Assembly (NCBI RefSeq): GCF_029603165.1
Contig: NZ_JAQSVC010000001.1
Location: forward strand, 930,001-994,000
DNA from: Galbibacter pacificus
GTDB lineage: Bacteria > Bacteroidota > Bacteroidia > Flavobacteriales > Flavobacteriaceae
Length of the DNA: 64,000 bases
Direction: 5' to 3'
Made by a program: the position numbers and the translations under genes. Positions 34,696 to 43,110 of this stretch are shown here, in pieces (positions within the stretch are counted from its first letter, which is position 1; each line of letters begins with the position of its first letter). The notes beneath the pieces are model-generated. The model searched no databases, was not told where the DNA came from, and worked only from the letters and a program-made list of their open reading frames with translations.

Positions 34696-35169
34696 ATGAG
34701 AATAATAAGAAAAATAATATTTCTGCTATTTGTTGTACTGATAATTATGCAATTTTTTCCACCTGCCGAGAATAAATCGGACACGACGCCGCCGACAGAT
34801 TTAATTTTGGCAACCAGCCCGCCAAAAGAAGTCGAGGCCATTATTACAAATGCCTGTTACGATTGTCATTCTAACAATACCCGTTATCCGTGGTATGCAA
34901 ACATCGAACCTGTTTCGTATTGGATGGCGGCCCATATTGAAGAAGGGCGCGAGCATTTGGACTTTTCGCAATGGGAGCTGTATGCCAACAAGAAAAAAGC
35001 GCACAAGCTGGACGAAATGATCGAGGCGGTTACCGAAGGTTGGATGCCGTTAAAATCGTATACCTGGATACACAACGATGCAAAACTTACAGATGAACAG
35101 GCAAAAACCATTGCAGAATGGGCAAAAATGCTAAAGCTTACATACGAGACAACCGACCAACCGCAATAG
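34696..35169 (+). CDS. Haem-binding domain protein (Haem_bd, c-type CxxCH)
   Basis: A 157-residue protein with an N-terminal membrane anchor (about 5-21, IIFLLFVVLIIMQFF) and a Haem_bd domain. This includes the single c-type haem motif CYDCHSNNTRYPWYANIEPVS near residue 54, then WMAAHIEEGREHLDFSQW. Likely faces the periplasm with covalently attached haem. Its last 32 bases overlap the convergent sirtuin gene. Redox partner unknown. Confidence 0.9.
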   Translation: MRIIRKIIFLLFVVLIIMQFFPPAENKSDTTPPTDLILATSPPKEVEAIITNACYDCHSNNTRYPWYANIEPVSYWMAAHIEEGREHLDFSQWELYANKKKAHKLDEMIEAVTEGWMPLKSYTWIHNDAKLTDEQAKTIAEWAKMLKLTYETTDQPQ

Positions 35170-35824
35170 GAACGCCAACAGTGGCTTTTTCGGCTATAAT
35201 TTCCAGGCCGGGAATGGCATTTTCTGAAATGGAAGGTTTTGGGTCGATAAAAAAGAGCGGAGCATTTGGCTTTTTATAATCAACCAGTCCGGCCGCCGGG
35301 TACACTTGCATGGAGGTACCAATAACCATAATGATATCTGCTGTTTTAACTTCTTCAATGGCAACTTCTATCATCGGGACGGCTTCTCCAAACCATACAA
35401 TATGCGGGCGCAATTGCTGCTGATGTTCGCAAAAATCTCCAATATTGATATCGTTAATCCAATCGTACACCAAATCTTTGTCAAAAGTGCTCCTGGCCTT
35501 TAAAAGTTCTCCGTGTAAATGAATTACACGAGCGCTTCCGGCTCTTTCATGAAGATCGTCTACATTTTGGGTTACAATGGAAACATTGTAATTTTTTTCA
35601 AGTTCGGCAAGGGCTAGATGCGCTTTGTTGGGCTTTACCGTTTTTAGTTGCCTGCGGCGTTCATTGTAAAAATTCAATACCAATTCCATATTGTTGTGCC
35701 AGCCTTGCGGCGATGCCACTTCCATGACGTCGTGTCCTTCCCAGAGCCCATTGGCGTCCCTAAACGTATTTATGCCACTCTCGGCACTCATTCCGGCCCC
35801 GGTTAGTACAACTATTTTTTTCAT
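35138..35824 (-). CDS. cobB: NAD-dependent protein deacylase, class III sirtuin
   Basis: Removes acyl groups from lysine using NAD. The 228 residues contain GAGMSAESGINTFRDANGLWEG at the N-terminus, TQNVDDLHERAG near residue 103, catalytic His in VIHLHGE near 121 and RPHIVWFGEAVP near 158. The YNERRRQL motif (Tyr-x-x-Arg near residue 53) is the one that favours succinyl and malonyl lysine in SIRT5/CobB-type enzymes. The segment that holds the zinc cysteines in many sirtuins has only one Cys (DFCEHQQ), so structural zinc is probably absent. It overlaps the convergent haem-binding gene by 32 bases. Confidence 0.93.
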   Translation of the reverse strand: MKKIVVLTGAGMSAESGINTFRDANGLWEGHDVMEVASPQGWHNNMELVLNFYNERRRQLKTVKPNKAHLALAELEKNYNVSIVTQNVDDLHERAGSARVIHLHGELLKARSTFDKDLVYDWINDINIGDFCEHQQQLRPHIVWFGEAVPMIEVAIEEVKTADIIMVIGTSMQVYPAAGLVDYKKPNAPLFFIDPKPSISENAIPGLEIIAEKATVGVPIAVGRLSRM

Positions 35825-35876
35825 ATAAATGTGTTTGTAACTTGTTGGTTAATTGCTGTGAAGTACAAAAATATCT

Positions 35877-36458
35877 TTAATGATCGTTTAAACCCTTCCC
35901 TTCATGTATTTTAGGAGTGTATTTTTCTATTCTTGAGTAGCGTGTTTTAGATTGTTTTGCTGAAGAAAAATAAAGCAAATAGCCTCTTTGGCGACCCGGG
36001 GTTAATGCCTTGAAGGCTTTTTTTAAGGAAGGGTCTTCATCTAAGGCCTGTTGAAACTCTTTTGGTATTTCATACTCGGAAGTTTTCTTGAGATCGACTT
36101 TTAAACCGGCTTTTTCAACTTCAATGGCTTCAAAAATATAGCTTTTTATAATGCTTTTCATTTTTTGCACTTCCTCGGCATTTGTAAAACGTATCTGGCG
36201 TGCCGTCTGGACATTTTTGGTTTGCTGAACCAGAATATTATCAGTGTCGTTCAATAAAGAGCCTTTAAAAAAAAGAAGCGCACAATATTCTTTAAACCCA
36301 TGTATTAAAACAATGTTGTCTTCTTTGTACATATAGCACGGATGTTTCCATTTTATGGTTTCGGTCAACCCGCAATCAAGGCAAACGGCCCTTAAATGTT
36401 TGAATGCCGCATGCCATTTATCGGCGTTACTGAAAAAAGAATCGACTTTAGGGTTCAT
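35877..36458 (-). CDS. DUF1801 plus YdeI/OmpD-associated domain protein
   Basis: A 193-residue cytoplasmic protein with an N-terminal DUF1801 part (about 8-110; TIKWKHPCYMYKEDNIVLIHGFKEYCALLFFKG) and a C-terminal YdeI/OmdA part (about 120-190; EIPKEFQQALDEDPSLKKAFKALTPGRQRGYLLYFSSAKQSKTRYSRIEKY). It is the last gene of the five-gene ArsR-led operon, 4 bases after the previous stop. Biochemical function unknown. Confidence 0.88.
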   Translation of the reverse strand: MNPKVDSFFSNADKWHAAFKHLRAVCLDCGLTETIKWKHPCYMYKEDNIVLIHGFKEYCALLFFKGSLLNDTDNILVQQTKNVQTARQIRFTNAEEVQKMKSIIKSYIFEAIEVEKAGLKVDLKKTSEYEIPKEFQQALDEDPSLKKAFKALTPGRQRGYLLYFSSAKQSKTRYSRIEKYTPKIHEGKGLNDH

Positions 36459-36462
36459 ATAT

Positions 36463-36828
36463 TTATTTTTTTGACTGTTTATTGATTTCTGCCTGCGATT
36501 TGAGAAGCTTTTTTATGATGGTTGTTGGGACTTTTTGATTGAATTTAATTTGAATCGTTTTTTTTCCGGTTTTATAGCCCTGTTCCTTAAGTATCTTATG
36601 GTCTTCTTCCGTAAGCGTGTCAATACCAAAAGTTACATGTTGCTTAAAGATATTAAATCCTGCCAGAATACCATAATATTTATAAATAGGAACATTCCAA
36701 CTTATAACTTCTTCGGCTTCGGGAACGGTAGTCTTTATTGTTTCCCGGAGCGTTTCCATAATTCCATGGCCGTCTTTGTCTGCATGGGCAATATAGGCAT
36801 CAACGTCCTTTGGCTTTGAAACGCTCAT
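36463..36828 (-). CDS. DUF1801 domain protein
   Basis: A 121-residue protein of the YdhG/DUF1801 fold (VDAYIAHADKDGHGIMETLRETIKTTVPEAEEVISWNVPIYKYYG..AGFNIFKQHVTFGI). It ends with a Lys-rich tail. It overlaps the DoxX gene by 4 bases (ATGA) and is followed by the YdeI-like gene, which has a second DUF1801 copy. Function unknown; the fold resembles frataxin-like/YdhG proteins. Confidence 0.88.
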   Translation of the reverse strand: MSVSKPKDVDAYIAHADKDGHGIMETLRETIKTTVPEAEEVISWNVPIYKYYGILAGFNIFKQHVTFGIDTLTEEDHKILKEQGYKTGKKTIQIKFNQKVPTTIIKKLLKSQAEINKQSKK

Positions 36829-37220
36829 GCTGCTTCGGGCTGTTTATTGGTAATTACTTTTCTACTGGCGGGCCGCAAATACCAAGAAAGTACGGTAAGT
36901 ACCAGCAACAATATAGGGCCAAAAAGTATTGACGGGTTATCTCCATTGGCCACATGAGAAATTATAGCCCCCGACATGGCAAAGAAAAATCCTGCATATG
37001 CCCATTCTTTAAGTAAGGGCGATTTGGGTATTAAAACGGCAATAACACCCAACAATTTCCAAATGCCAAGTATGGAAAGCAAATAGATGGGATAGCCCAG
37101 GTTGTTCATGCTCTGTACTTCTTCTTCGGTTTTTAATAATTGTACAATTCCCGTAGACACCATTCCAAGAGCAAGCCAGATGTTGGTAATCCAATAGATG
37201 ATTTTAGCTGTTTTGGTCAT
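36825..37220 (-). CDS. DoxX family membrane protein
   Basis: A 131-residue protein with four membrane helices, of the DoxX/DoxD-like superfamily (IIYWITNIWLALGMVSTGIVQLL; YLLSILGIWKLLGVIAVLIPKSPLLKEWAYAGFFFAMSGAIISHVANGD; FGPILLLVLTVLSWYL). It is the third gene of the ArsR-SRPBCC operon, 7 bases after the SRPBCC stop. DoxX proteins are linked to membrane redox or detoxification tasks, but no activity can be assigned. Confidence 0.9.
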   Translation of the reverse strand: MTKTAKIIYWITNIWLALGMVSTGIVQLLKTEEEVQSMNNLGYPIYLLSILGIWKLLGVIAVLIPKSPLLKEWAYAGFFFAMSGAIISHVANGDNPSILFGPILLLVLTVLSWYLRPASRKVITNKQPEAA

Positions 37221-37227
37221 AATAATG

Positions 37228-37695
37228 TTATTTTAATTTGTTAACGATTTCTTGTAGCCGGTTATGGGCCATATTGATGCCTTGAGCAAAAGGCATTTTT
37301 AGCAATTGGTCCCTATATGCCACCGATTTAAATATAATGTGCATGGTAAGCTTGCTGGTTTCATCAGTTAGTTTTTCAAATTCTAGAAACTCCAACTGTG
37401 TGGTAAACGGCGAATTTTCCATTTCAAAAGTCCGCGTAATGTTTTTGTTCACATTAAAATCGTGTATGGTGCCATTGGCACGAAATACTACTGTTCCTTG
37501 TTCGTCGGTGGTTTCAAACTGCCAGCTCCCATGTTTTTTGTTTTCCAGCTTCAAAACATTTGTTCCCATCCATTGTGCAACAATTTTTGGGTCTTCATAG
37601 GCTTTAAAAAGCAATTCCAACGGCAAGTCGAATTCCCTTGTAATAACAATTTCCTGTTTATTGTCTTCAGCATGCACTTTCGTTTTTGGCTCCAT
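37228..37695 (-). CDS. SRPBCC/AHSA1-like domain protein
   Basis: A 155-residue protein of the START/Bet v1-like AHSA1 family, which binds small hydrophobic ligands: ITREFDLPLELLFKAYEDPKIVAQWMG, GSWQFETTDEQGTVVFRANGTIHDF, and a C-terminal long helix AHNRLQEIVNKLK. It shares one base with the upstream ArsR gene, implying coupling. ArsR-AHSA1 pairs are common. The ligand is unknown and may be the signal for the regulator. Confidence 0.9.
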   Translation of the reverse strand: MEPKTKVHAEDNKQEIVITREFDLPLELLFKAYEDPKIVAQWMGTNVLKLENKKHGSWQFETTDEQGTVVFRANGTIHDFNVNKNITRTFEMENSPFTTQLEFLEFEKLTDETSKLTMHIIFKSVAYRDQLLKMPFAQGINMAHNRLQEIVNKLK

Positions 37696-38024
37696 TATTC
37701 TTTGTTTTTTGTTGGATAATTTTTCATGATTTCTTCTAGTTTGTTAAACCGATCGTCCCATAATTTTCTAAAAGGCTCTATAAAATCGGCTATTTCTTTT
37801 ATTTTTTGAGGATTTAAATGATAATAAATTTCCCTACCATTTTGTTTTTGTTTAAGTATTTGGCATTCGGTCAGGATTTGAATATGTTTTGAAACAGTTT
37901 GTCTGGATGAGTCAAAGTTCCCTGCAATTGCAGTGGGTGTCATGGCATGTACGGCCACTAACGATATTATGGCCCTCCTTGTGGGGTCGGCAATTGCTTG
38001 AAAAACATCCCTTCTTAATTCCAT
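37695..38024 (-). CDS. ArsR-type winged-helix repressor
   Basis: A 109-residue ArsR-family regulator: [64 protein letters not shown] covers the winged helix. Metal-binding Cys motifs (such as CxC) are absent, so it is unlikely to be an arsenic sensor. It heads a five-gene operon. Two identical-architecture palindromes begin 4 bases upstream of its start codon, which fits autorepression. Confidence 0.92.
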   Translation of the reverse strand: MELRRDVFQAIADPTRRAIISLVAVHAMTPTAIAGNFDSSRQTVSKHIQILTECQILKQKQNGREIYYHLNPQKIKEIADFIEPFRKLWDDRFNKLEEIMKNYPTKNKE

Positions 38025-38028
38025 TTAC

Positions 38029-38070
38029 GCAGTTATTTGACTGCAAATATATATGCAGTTATTTAACTGC
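38029..38070 (-). promoter_or_regulatory. Tandem operator for the ArsR-type regulator
   Basis: GCAGTTATTTGACTGC (38029-38044) and GCAGTTATTTAACTGC (38055-38070) differ by one base. Each has the inverted arms GCAGT/ACTGC, and they start exactly 26 bases apart. The proximal site begins 4 bases from the arsR start codon, overlapping the translation start region or promoter. Confidence 0.75.
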
Positions 38071-38235
38071 GCAATTTTTTTAATACAAAATTTTCATATT
38101 ACTGTGTTTTCTAAAAAGAATTATAAAGCGATATTCGTTTGATTTTGTTATTTTTAGGCAACCAAATTACTATTGATGCACCATGATCCATAAAGTTTTA
38201 TTTGGTATTTTATTTGAAGTTCAAAATTTTATGAA

Positions 38236-38601
38236 ATGAAAAAACTGTTTTTTACACTTATCGGGATAGGGGTTCTTGCCATTGTAGGTTATTCTATTTT
38301 TCAAAATAAAACGGAATGGTCTTCCACAGAGACATTGGAAGGTTACGACAAGGAAGCTGCGGCCAAAGAAACCCCTGTTGAAACGTTTAAAAATACCAAT
38401 ACACAGCAATCTGCCCCGGCAAATGGGTTAAACCCGGCACACGGGCAGCCAGGCCATAGATGCGATATAGCGGTTGGCGCCCCATTGACATCTCCGCAAG
38501 GAGGCGCTATGCTTAATACTTCGGCTACATTGAACCCTGCGCACGGGCAACCCGGACACCGATGTGACGTGGCCGTGGGTGCACCATTACCCAATAGCTA
38601 A
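38236..38601 (+). CDS. Small anchored protein with duplicated HGQPGHRCD motif
   Basis: A 121-residue protein of unknown function. It has an N-terminal membrane anchor (about 4-22, LFFTLIGIGVLAIVGYSIF), a Glu/Lys/Thr-rich linker (about 25-63), and two copies of a 20-residue module at residues 65-84 and 99-118 (core HGQPGHRCD followed by AVGAPL). The copies differ by one residue (Ile/Val), although 15 of 19 compared codons differ. Each module has two His, one Cys and one Asp, a plausible metal or haem-ligand set. The same motif occurs in other Bacteroidetes proteins as far as I recall; its role is not known to me. Likely faces the periplasm. Monocistronic. Confidence 0.8.
   Translation: MKKLFFTLIGIGVLAIVGYSIFQNKTEWSSTETLEGYDKEAAAKETPVETFKNTNTQQSAPANGLNPAHGQPGHRCDIAVGAPLTSPQGGAMLNTSATLNPAHGQPGHRCDVAVGAPLPNS
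38428..38589 (+). repeat. Two protein-level repeats within the HGQPGHRCD gene
   Basis: Copy 1 is 38428-38487 and copy 2 is 38530-38589. They are nearly identical as protein but diverged as DNA, mostly at third codon positions. Confidence 0.85.
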
Positions 38602-38630
38602 TGACTTTGGTTATGTGTTTTTATGCCTGT

Positions 38631-39176
38631 TTATTTTAGGCTTGCCAAACGTGTTATTAATCTTTTTGCGTGTTCTTTTGCGGTATCCCTTATTTCTTCT
38701 TCAGTATAACCATCGGCCAAAGAAGTCCTGTAGCCATATATGGGCTCTATATAGTTCATCTGTGAAAAAAGGGCCGTTTGTTCCAGATTTTTGCAAAATT
38801 CATGTACTCGGAAATGATGTTTCTCCAAAACGTTATATTCTTTTTCCTTGCCACCAACGGTAAAACTTGGCAAAAAGTTTTTTCCTTTTAATTTATCGCC
38901 TTTGGATCCAAAGGCAAATTGATGTTGAAATACGGCATCGAACCACTGTTTTAAAATGGCTGGCATGTTGTACCAATAAAATGGATACTGAAATACAATT
39001 GTTTTGTGCTTCAACAGTTCTTTTTGTTCTGTTCCTGCATCAATATGATAATTGGGATAAAGTTTTGCTATGTCCCGTATTTCGATTGCCAAATCACTTT
39101 TTTGTAATTCTTCTATAATTGTTTTGTTTGCAAATGATTTTTTAAAAGTGGGATGCGCTAGAATAATTAATGCCAT
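38631..39176 (-). CDS. NAD(P)H-dependent oxidoreductase, flavodoxin-like fold
   Basis: A 181-residue FMN-dependent quinone reductase-like protein (KefF/MdaB-type): LIILAHPTFKKSFANKTIIEEL at the N-terminus, KHKTIVFQYPFYWYNMPAILKQWFDAVF near residue 53 (flavin-binding loop) and GSKGDKLKGKNFLPSFTVGG near 94. Probably reduces quinones or electrophiles in the cytoplasm. It is divergent from an HxlR regulator with a perfect palindrome in between, the usual layout for an HxlR-controlled oxidoreductase. Confidence 0.9.
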   Translation of the reverse strand: MALIILAHPTFKKSFANKTIIEELQKSDLAIEIRDIAKLYPNYHIDAGTEQKELLKHKTIVFQYPFYWYNMPAILKQWFDAVFQHQFAFGSKGDKLKGKNFLPSFTVGGKEKEYNVLEKHHFRVHEFCKNLEQTALFSQMNYIEPIYGYRTSLADGYTEEEIRDTAKEHAKRLITRLASLK

Positions 39177-39190
39177 ACTGTTTATTTTAT

Positions 39191-39207
39191 ACTATAATAA
39201 TTATAGT
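39191..39207. promoter_or_regulatory. Palindromic operator candidate between oxidoreductase and HxlR gene
   Basis: ACTATAATAATTATAGT has perfect eight-base arms around one central base. It starts 15 bases upstream of the oxidoreductase start and lies 70 bases before the HxlR start, so one site could control both divergent genes. Confidence 0.6.
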
Positions 39208-39276
39208 TACAAAATTAATTTTAGTAATATTGTTGTGCAATAACTATCGGTTTAGATAGGTTTAAATTCAGTTATT

Positions 39277-39648
39277 ATGAAAGATGAATGCATAGGCGAA
39301 TATGTTAAATTTAAAGGAAAGGTTTATCCTTGTACCGTTAGTTTAACAATGGATTTGGTAGGAGGGAAGTGGAAGGCTGTAATTTTATATCATTTAAGCG
39401 ATACCAAAAAAAGATTCAGTGAGCTCTGTAGGGAAATGCCGTCTATTACAGAAATGACATTAAGCCTTCAACTGAAACAATTGGAAAAAGACGGACTGAT
39501 TTCAAGAAAGGTTTACGGTAAAAAGCCCCCGGTAAGGGTAGAATATAGCCTTACGGCGTTTGGCAAATCGTTTATACCTGTCTTAGATTCCATTACCAAT
39601 TGGGGCAATAATGTAATAAAAGAAAAGGGCGAGTTTGTAAAAGAATAA
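39277..39648 (+). CDS. HxlR family winged-helix regulator
   Basis: A 123-residue HxlR-type regulator: CTVSLTMDLVGGKWKAVILYHLSDTKKRFSELCREMPSITEMTLSLQLKQLEKDGLISRKVYGKKPPVRVEYSLTAFGKSFIPVL. Two Cys are present before the HTH (Cys5 and Cys18 region); HxlR proteins often sense electrophiles or oxidants through the N-terminal Cys. It is divergent from the oxidoreductase that it probably controls. Confidence 0.93.
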   Translation: MKDECIGEYVKFKGKVYPCTVSLTMDLVGGKWKAVILYHLSDTKKRFSELCREMPSITEMTLSLQLKQLEKDGLISRKVYGKKPPVRVEYSLTAFGKSFIPVLDSITNWGNNVIKEKGEFVKE

Positions 39649-39676
39649 AAATAGGGCATGGATTAGCCTGAATTTT

Positions 39677-40540
39677 TTAATCTAAATATTCTGAAGCCTC
39701 GATAATTTTATAATTTGGGTTATCCTCAAGTAAATCTTTTAATACACCAATATGTAGCTGCCCCATGATTAATAATATTCGGTTTGTATTATGAGCTAGT
39801 TGAGTATTTAAAATATTTGAGTAAATCTTTAAATTTCTATTATAAAATAGCGTAATGTATTCTGCCCCGATATACTTTTCATCAATATTTCCAATATCTA
39901 CAGTATTGGTGCCTTTTTCTGAAAATTTACCGTCCATAACATAAGCCGGGAGGTTAAAAATTATGTTGTGCGAAAGCTTGACGTACTTTGGCAGATTCAT
40001 GGTTTTTATGTAGTCGTAGATTGATAGACTGTCTTGTTGAACGCTTTTTTTCATTGGCCGGGCTGCATTTATAAGCGTACCCATTCCTTTTTTAAACAGT
40101 TCTATATTTTTTCCAGAATTCAATAATGATTGGGAAGTTGATTCATAATGGTCTATTCCATACACGCTTTTTAGGTTCAGCATTTTTGCCAATCTAAATC
40201 CTACTTGATAAGTTTCGGAAGTTCCATATTCTATATTGGAGAGCTGAAGCTTGTTTTCAAGATAAGAAGTATAAAGGCTGTCTACTACAGCCTGTTCACT
40301 GGGTTCTTTCTCGACCATTATCATATTTGGAGAAAAACGTTTTAGCTTTTCAGTTAACTTAACAATCTCCTTTTGCTTTTTAGGGCTAAAAATATTGGAA
40401 GATGGCGTGCCATTGTCTATCTGACTTAAATGGTCAAATCCAACTAAAAGGATTTCTGTTTTTTGGTTACCTTGGGCCGATATGTAAACTACGCTAAAAA
40501 TTGTTAAGAATAGGCATAGGGTAATTTTTTTGGTGGTCAT
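39677..40540 (-). CDS. DUF5694 family exported protein
   Basis: A 287-residue protein with a signal peptide (to YISAQ), matching DUF5694, a family related in pattern to TraB/EreA-like hydrolases: EILLVGFDHLSQ near residue 29, MIMVEKEPSEQ near 74, SVYGIDHYES near 126 and the C-terminal RILLIMGQLHIGVLKDLLEDNPNYKIIEASEYL. The paired acidic/His residues suggest a hydrolase, but no activity is established. Monocistronic; it ends 28 bases after the HxlR stop on the opposite strand. Confidence 0.8.
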   Translation of the reverse strand: MTTKKITLCLFLTIFSVVYISAQGNQKTEILLVGFDHLSQIDNGTPSSNIFSPKKQKEIVKLTEKLKRFSPNMIMVEKEPSEQAVVDSLYTSYLENKLQLSNIEYGTSETYQVGFRLAKMLNLKSVYGIDHYESTSQSLLNSGKNIELFKKGMGTLINAARPMKKSVQQDSLSIYDYIKTMNLPKYVKLSHNIIFNLPAYVMDGKFSEKGTNTVDIGNIDEKYIGAEYITLFYNRNLKIYSNILNTQLAHNTNRILLIMGQLHIGVLKDLLEDNPNYKIIEASEYLD

Positions 40541-40619
40541 TTAATATTGTATTATGTTGTGATTTTATGTTAGTTATGATTGATTAAGGGCTAAGATACA
40601 TTAAAAAACAAAATAATCT

Positions 40620-42206
40620 TTATGTCTTTTTTCTGGCAATGGCAAAGAGGAATATTAACCCTGCTACCAGTACACCGCTACGGGCTATATAGTCGCCGTA
40701 TTTTACATAAAAAGTTTGTTTGTTGTTAATGGTAATGGTTCCCGAAAGTGTCCCTTTTGCTTCGTAAGCTAAGGTTTTGGTAATTTCGCCTTTTTCGTTA
40801 ATAAATGCAGAAATACCCGTGTTGGCACTTCTGGCAATGCTTTTACGGGTTTCTATAGCCCTTAGGCGTGCATAACTGAGGTGTTGTTTGTGCCCCTGTG
40901 TATTGCTCCACCAGGCGTCGTTGGTAATAATTGTCAGGAAATTGGCGCCTTTTTTAACATATCCGGTAACAAACTCGCCATAAATAGATTCGTAACAAAT
41001 AATAGGAGCCGCCTTAAGCGTTTCATCTGTAGCAGTAAAAACACCTCGGTCTTTTTGTGTAGCGCGCATGGCCACTGTTCCGCCCAAGTCGAGCATAACG
41101 TCTCCCAAAAGGGGCTCTAAAATGTTTTTAAAAGGAAAGTTTTCGACTCCTACAACTAATTTTGATTTAATATATTTTTGGTCAGAACCTTGCTTGTCTA
41201 TCTGCACGGCCGCATTGTAAAAGTCGAACCAATCTCCACGCTGAAATAGGTTGGCGGTAACGGTAGGTTTTTCTTTTTGATTGTATCTTCTAAAAAAGTC
41301 AACGCCGGTAATAAATTGCAAATGTGGATATTTATTTACAAATTGCTGTATAATGTGTTCCTCCTGCCGATTTCCAAACTGATCAATGGGCGTGGGGTTA
41401 GACAATGCAGTTTCGGGGGCAATTACATAATCTGTATCTTTAGAAACATCCTGTTGCGCCAATTCAACCAATGCCGTTGCCATTTGTGGATTTGAAATAT
41501 CATATTTTTCAGAATACGGGTCGATATTTGGCTGGAGCAGGGTTATTTTAGCTTCCTGGGCCCCTTCTTCATAATTATTCAGCAGAAATAAAGAAAGAAT
41601 AATAGGAATGGCAATTAGTAAAACATTTCGGGCAATTCCTTTTGTAAGAACACTTCGTTCTTTTGTTTTTTTATAATGAACAATGGTTTTAAAAACACCA
41701 ATGTTAATAATCCAGATCCATAATGCACCGCCAAAAACGCCTGTATATTCGTACCATTGGATCCAGGTGGTATATTCAGAAAAAACATTGCCAAGATTAA
41801 GCCAAGGCCAGGAAAAATCCCAGTTTAGATGAAATTTCTCAAAGGCCATCCACATGGCGGGAAGGAAAATTAAATGTATTTTGGAGGGCAGGCGTCTGGC
41901 AACAAAATGGTACAGCGAAAAAATAATGGTCATTAATAAAGAATTCACCAACAAAGCAAAGAACATCCCGAAAGGAGTAGAATACCAAATCCACCAAGTG
42001 GTTATGGAATTCCAAACTAAAAAAGAAATATATGCCAGCAAAAATACTTTGGCGCCCCTTCTCTTGTAATTGGATTCGCGAATATTCTTTTCTGCCAATA
42101 GCAGAGGTACAAAGCCAACAAAAGCGAGTAGGGGAACCCCATAGGTTGGCCATGCCAAGGCTAATAATAATCCGGATAGAATAGCGAGTAGATAAGAATT
42201 TTTCAT
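40620..42206 (-). CDS. lnt: Apolipoprotein N-acyltransferase
   Basis: Adds the third acyl chain to lipoproteins in the inner membrane. The 528 residues have about seven hydrophobic segments (N-terminal 210 residues and C-terminus) enclosing a periplasmic nitrilase domain (about 220-490). Catalytic residues are visible as Glu in YVIAPETALSN, Lys in KSKLVVGVENFPF and Cys in APIICYESIYGEF. WWSNTQGHKQHLSYARLRAIET follows. Its substrates would include the many lipoproteins encoded in this window. Divergent from pssA. Confidence 0.95.
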   Translation of the reverse strand: MKNSYLLAILSGLLLALAWPTYGVPLLAFVGFVPLLLAEKNIRESNYKRRGAKVFLLAYISFLVWNSITTWWIWYSTPFGMFFALLVNSLLMTIIFSLYHFVARRLPSKIHLIFLPAMWMAFEKFHLNWDFSWPWLNLGNVFSEYTTWIQWYEYTGVFGGALWIWIINIGVFKTIVHYKKTKERSVLTKGIARNVLLIAIPIILSLFLLNNYEEGAQEAKITLLQPNIDPYSEKYDISNPQMATALVELAQQDVSKDTDYVIAPETALSNPTPIDQFGNRQEEHIIQQFVNKYPHLQFITGVDFFRRYNQKEKPTVTANLFQRGDWFDFYNAAVQIDKQGSDQKYIKSKLVVGVENFPFKNILEPLLGDVMLDLGGTVAMRATQKDRGVFTATDETLKAAPIICYESIYGEFVTGYVKKGANFLTIITNDAWWSNTQGHKQHLSYARLRAIETRKSIARSANTGISAFINEKGEITKTLAYEAKGTLSGTITINNKQTFYVKYGDYIARSGVLVAGLIFLFAIARKKT

Positions 42207-42357
42207 GAACGGTATTTATAACGCTAATATCTTAATAAAATTTGATAGTGCCATAGACGGAAAATGAAGAATGTACTGCTTTTCTTTGAAATTTTGAATA
42301 AACGGGCATTTAGAAGCAATTTTAAAGTAGTAATTTTACATAAGAAAACGAAAAATT

Positions 42358-43110
42358 ATGAAGAAGTATATTCCAAACGGATTAACGTTATTAAATCTTC
42401 TATGCGGTGTTATCGCAGTGGTTATGGCGGTGCAAGGTAACTTGATTTTTGCGGCTTATTTTGTTTTTGCAGGAATCTTTTTTGATTTTTTCGACGGCCT
42501 CGCCGCAAGGCTTTTAAAGGTACAAAGCGACTTAGGGATACAATTGGACTCTTTGGCCGACATGGTTACCAGTGGGGTCGTGCCCGGTATAGTAATGTTT
42601 CAGTTGTTTTACATGAGCATGGGCAGTTATACATGGGGGGAAGAAGGAAATGAAATAGGAAATTTAAATATGGATATTTCATTATTGGCCATTTTTGGCT
42701 TTCTAATCACTTTGGGTTCGGCTTACCGTTTGGCAAAATTCAACATAGACGAAAATCAGGTGAGTTCTTTTATAGGCTTGCCTACGCCTGCCAATGCGTT
42801 GTTGATTCTTTCTTTTCCGTTAATGTTGCATTTTCAGCCCGGTGCTTTCGATGCGTTAATTTTAAACAAATGGTTTTTAATCGGCACCACGATTTTAAGT
42901 ACTTATATGCTTAATGCGCCCATTGCCCTGTTTGCTTTAAAGTTTAAAACCTGGGCATTTAAGGAAAATAGCATTCGCTATGTATTCCTTGCATTGAGCC
43001 TCGTTTTATTGTTAACCTTGCATTATGCGGCAATTCCGCTTATTATTATTTTGTATGTACTGTTTTCTGTTGCGACCAATTTTCAACAAAAAAACAAGGC
43101 TTTCAAATAA
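42358..43110 (+). CDS. pssA: CDP-diacylglycerol-serine O-phosphatidyltransferase
   Basis: Makes phosphatidylserine, the precursor of phosphatidylethanolamine. The 250-residue multi-pass protein contains the CDP-alcohol phosphotransferase signature FDGLAARLLKVQSDLGIQLDSLADMV near residue 45, with the spaced Asp residues that bind two metals. N-terminal MKKYIPNGLTLLNLLCGV is typical of the PssA family. The protein ends in a short Lys-rich tail; the DNA of the stop region forms a hairpin with downstream sequence. Confidence 0.95.
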   Translation: MKKYIPNGLTLLNLLCGVIAVVMAVQGNLIFAAYFVFAGIFFDFFDGLAARLLKVQSDLGIQLDSLADMVTSGVVPGIVMFQLFYMSMGSYTWGEEGNEIGNLNMDISLLAIFGFLITLGSAYRLAKFNIDENQVSSFIGLPTPANALLILSFPLMLHFQPGAFDALILNKWFLIGTTILSTYMLNAPIALFALKFKTWAFKENSIRYVFLALSLVLLLTLHYAAIPLIIILYVLFSVATNFQQKNKAFK

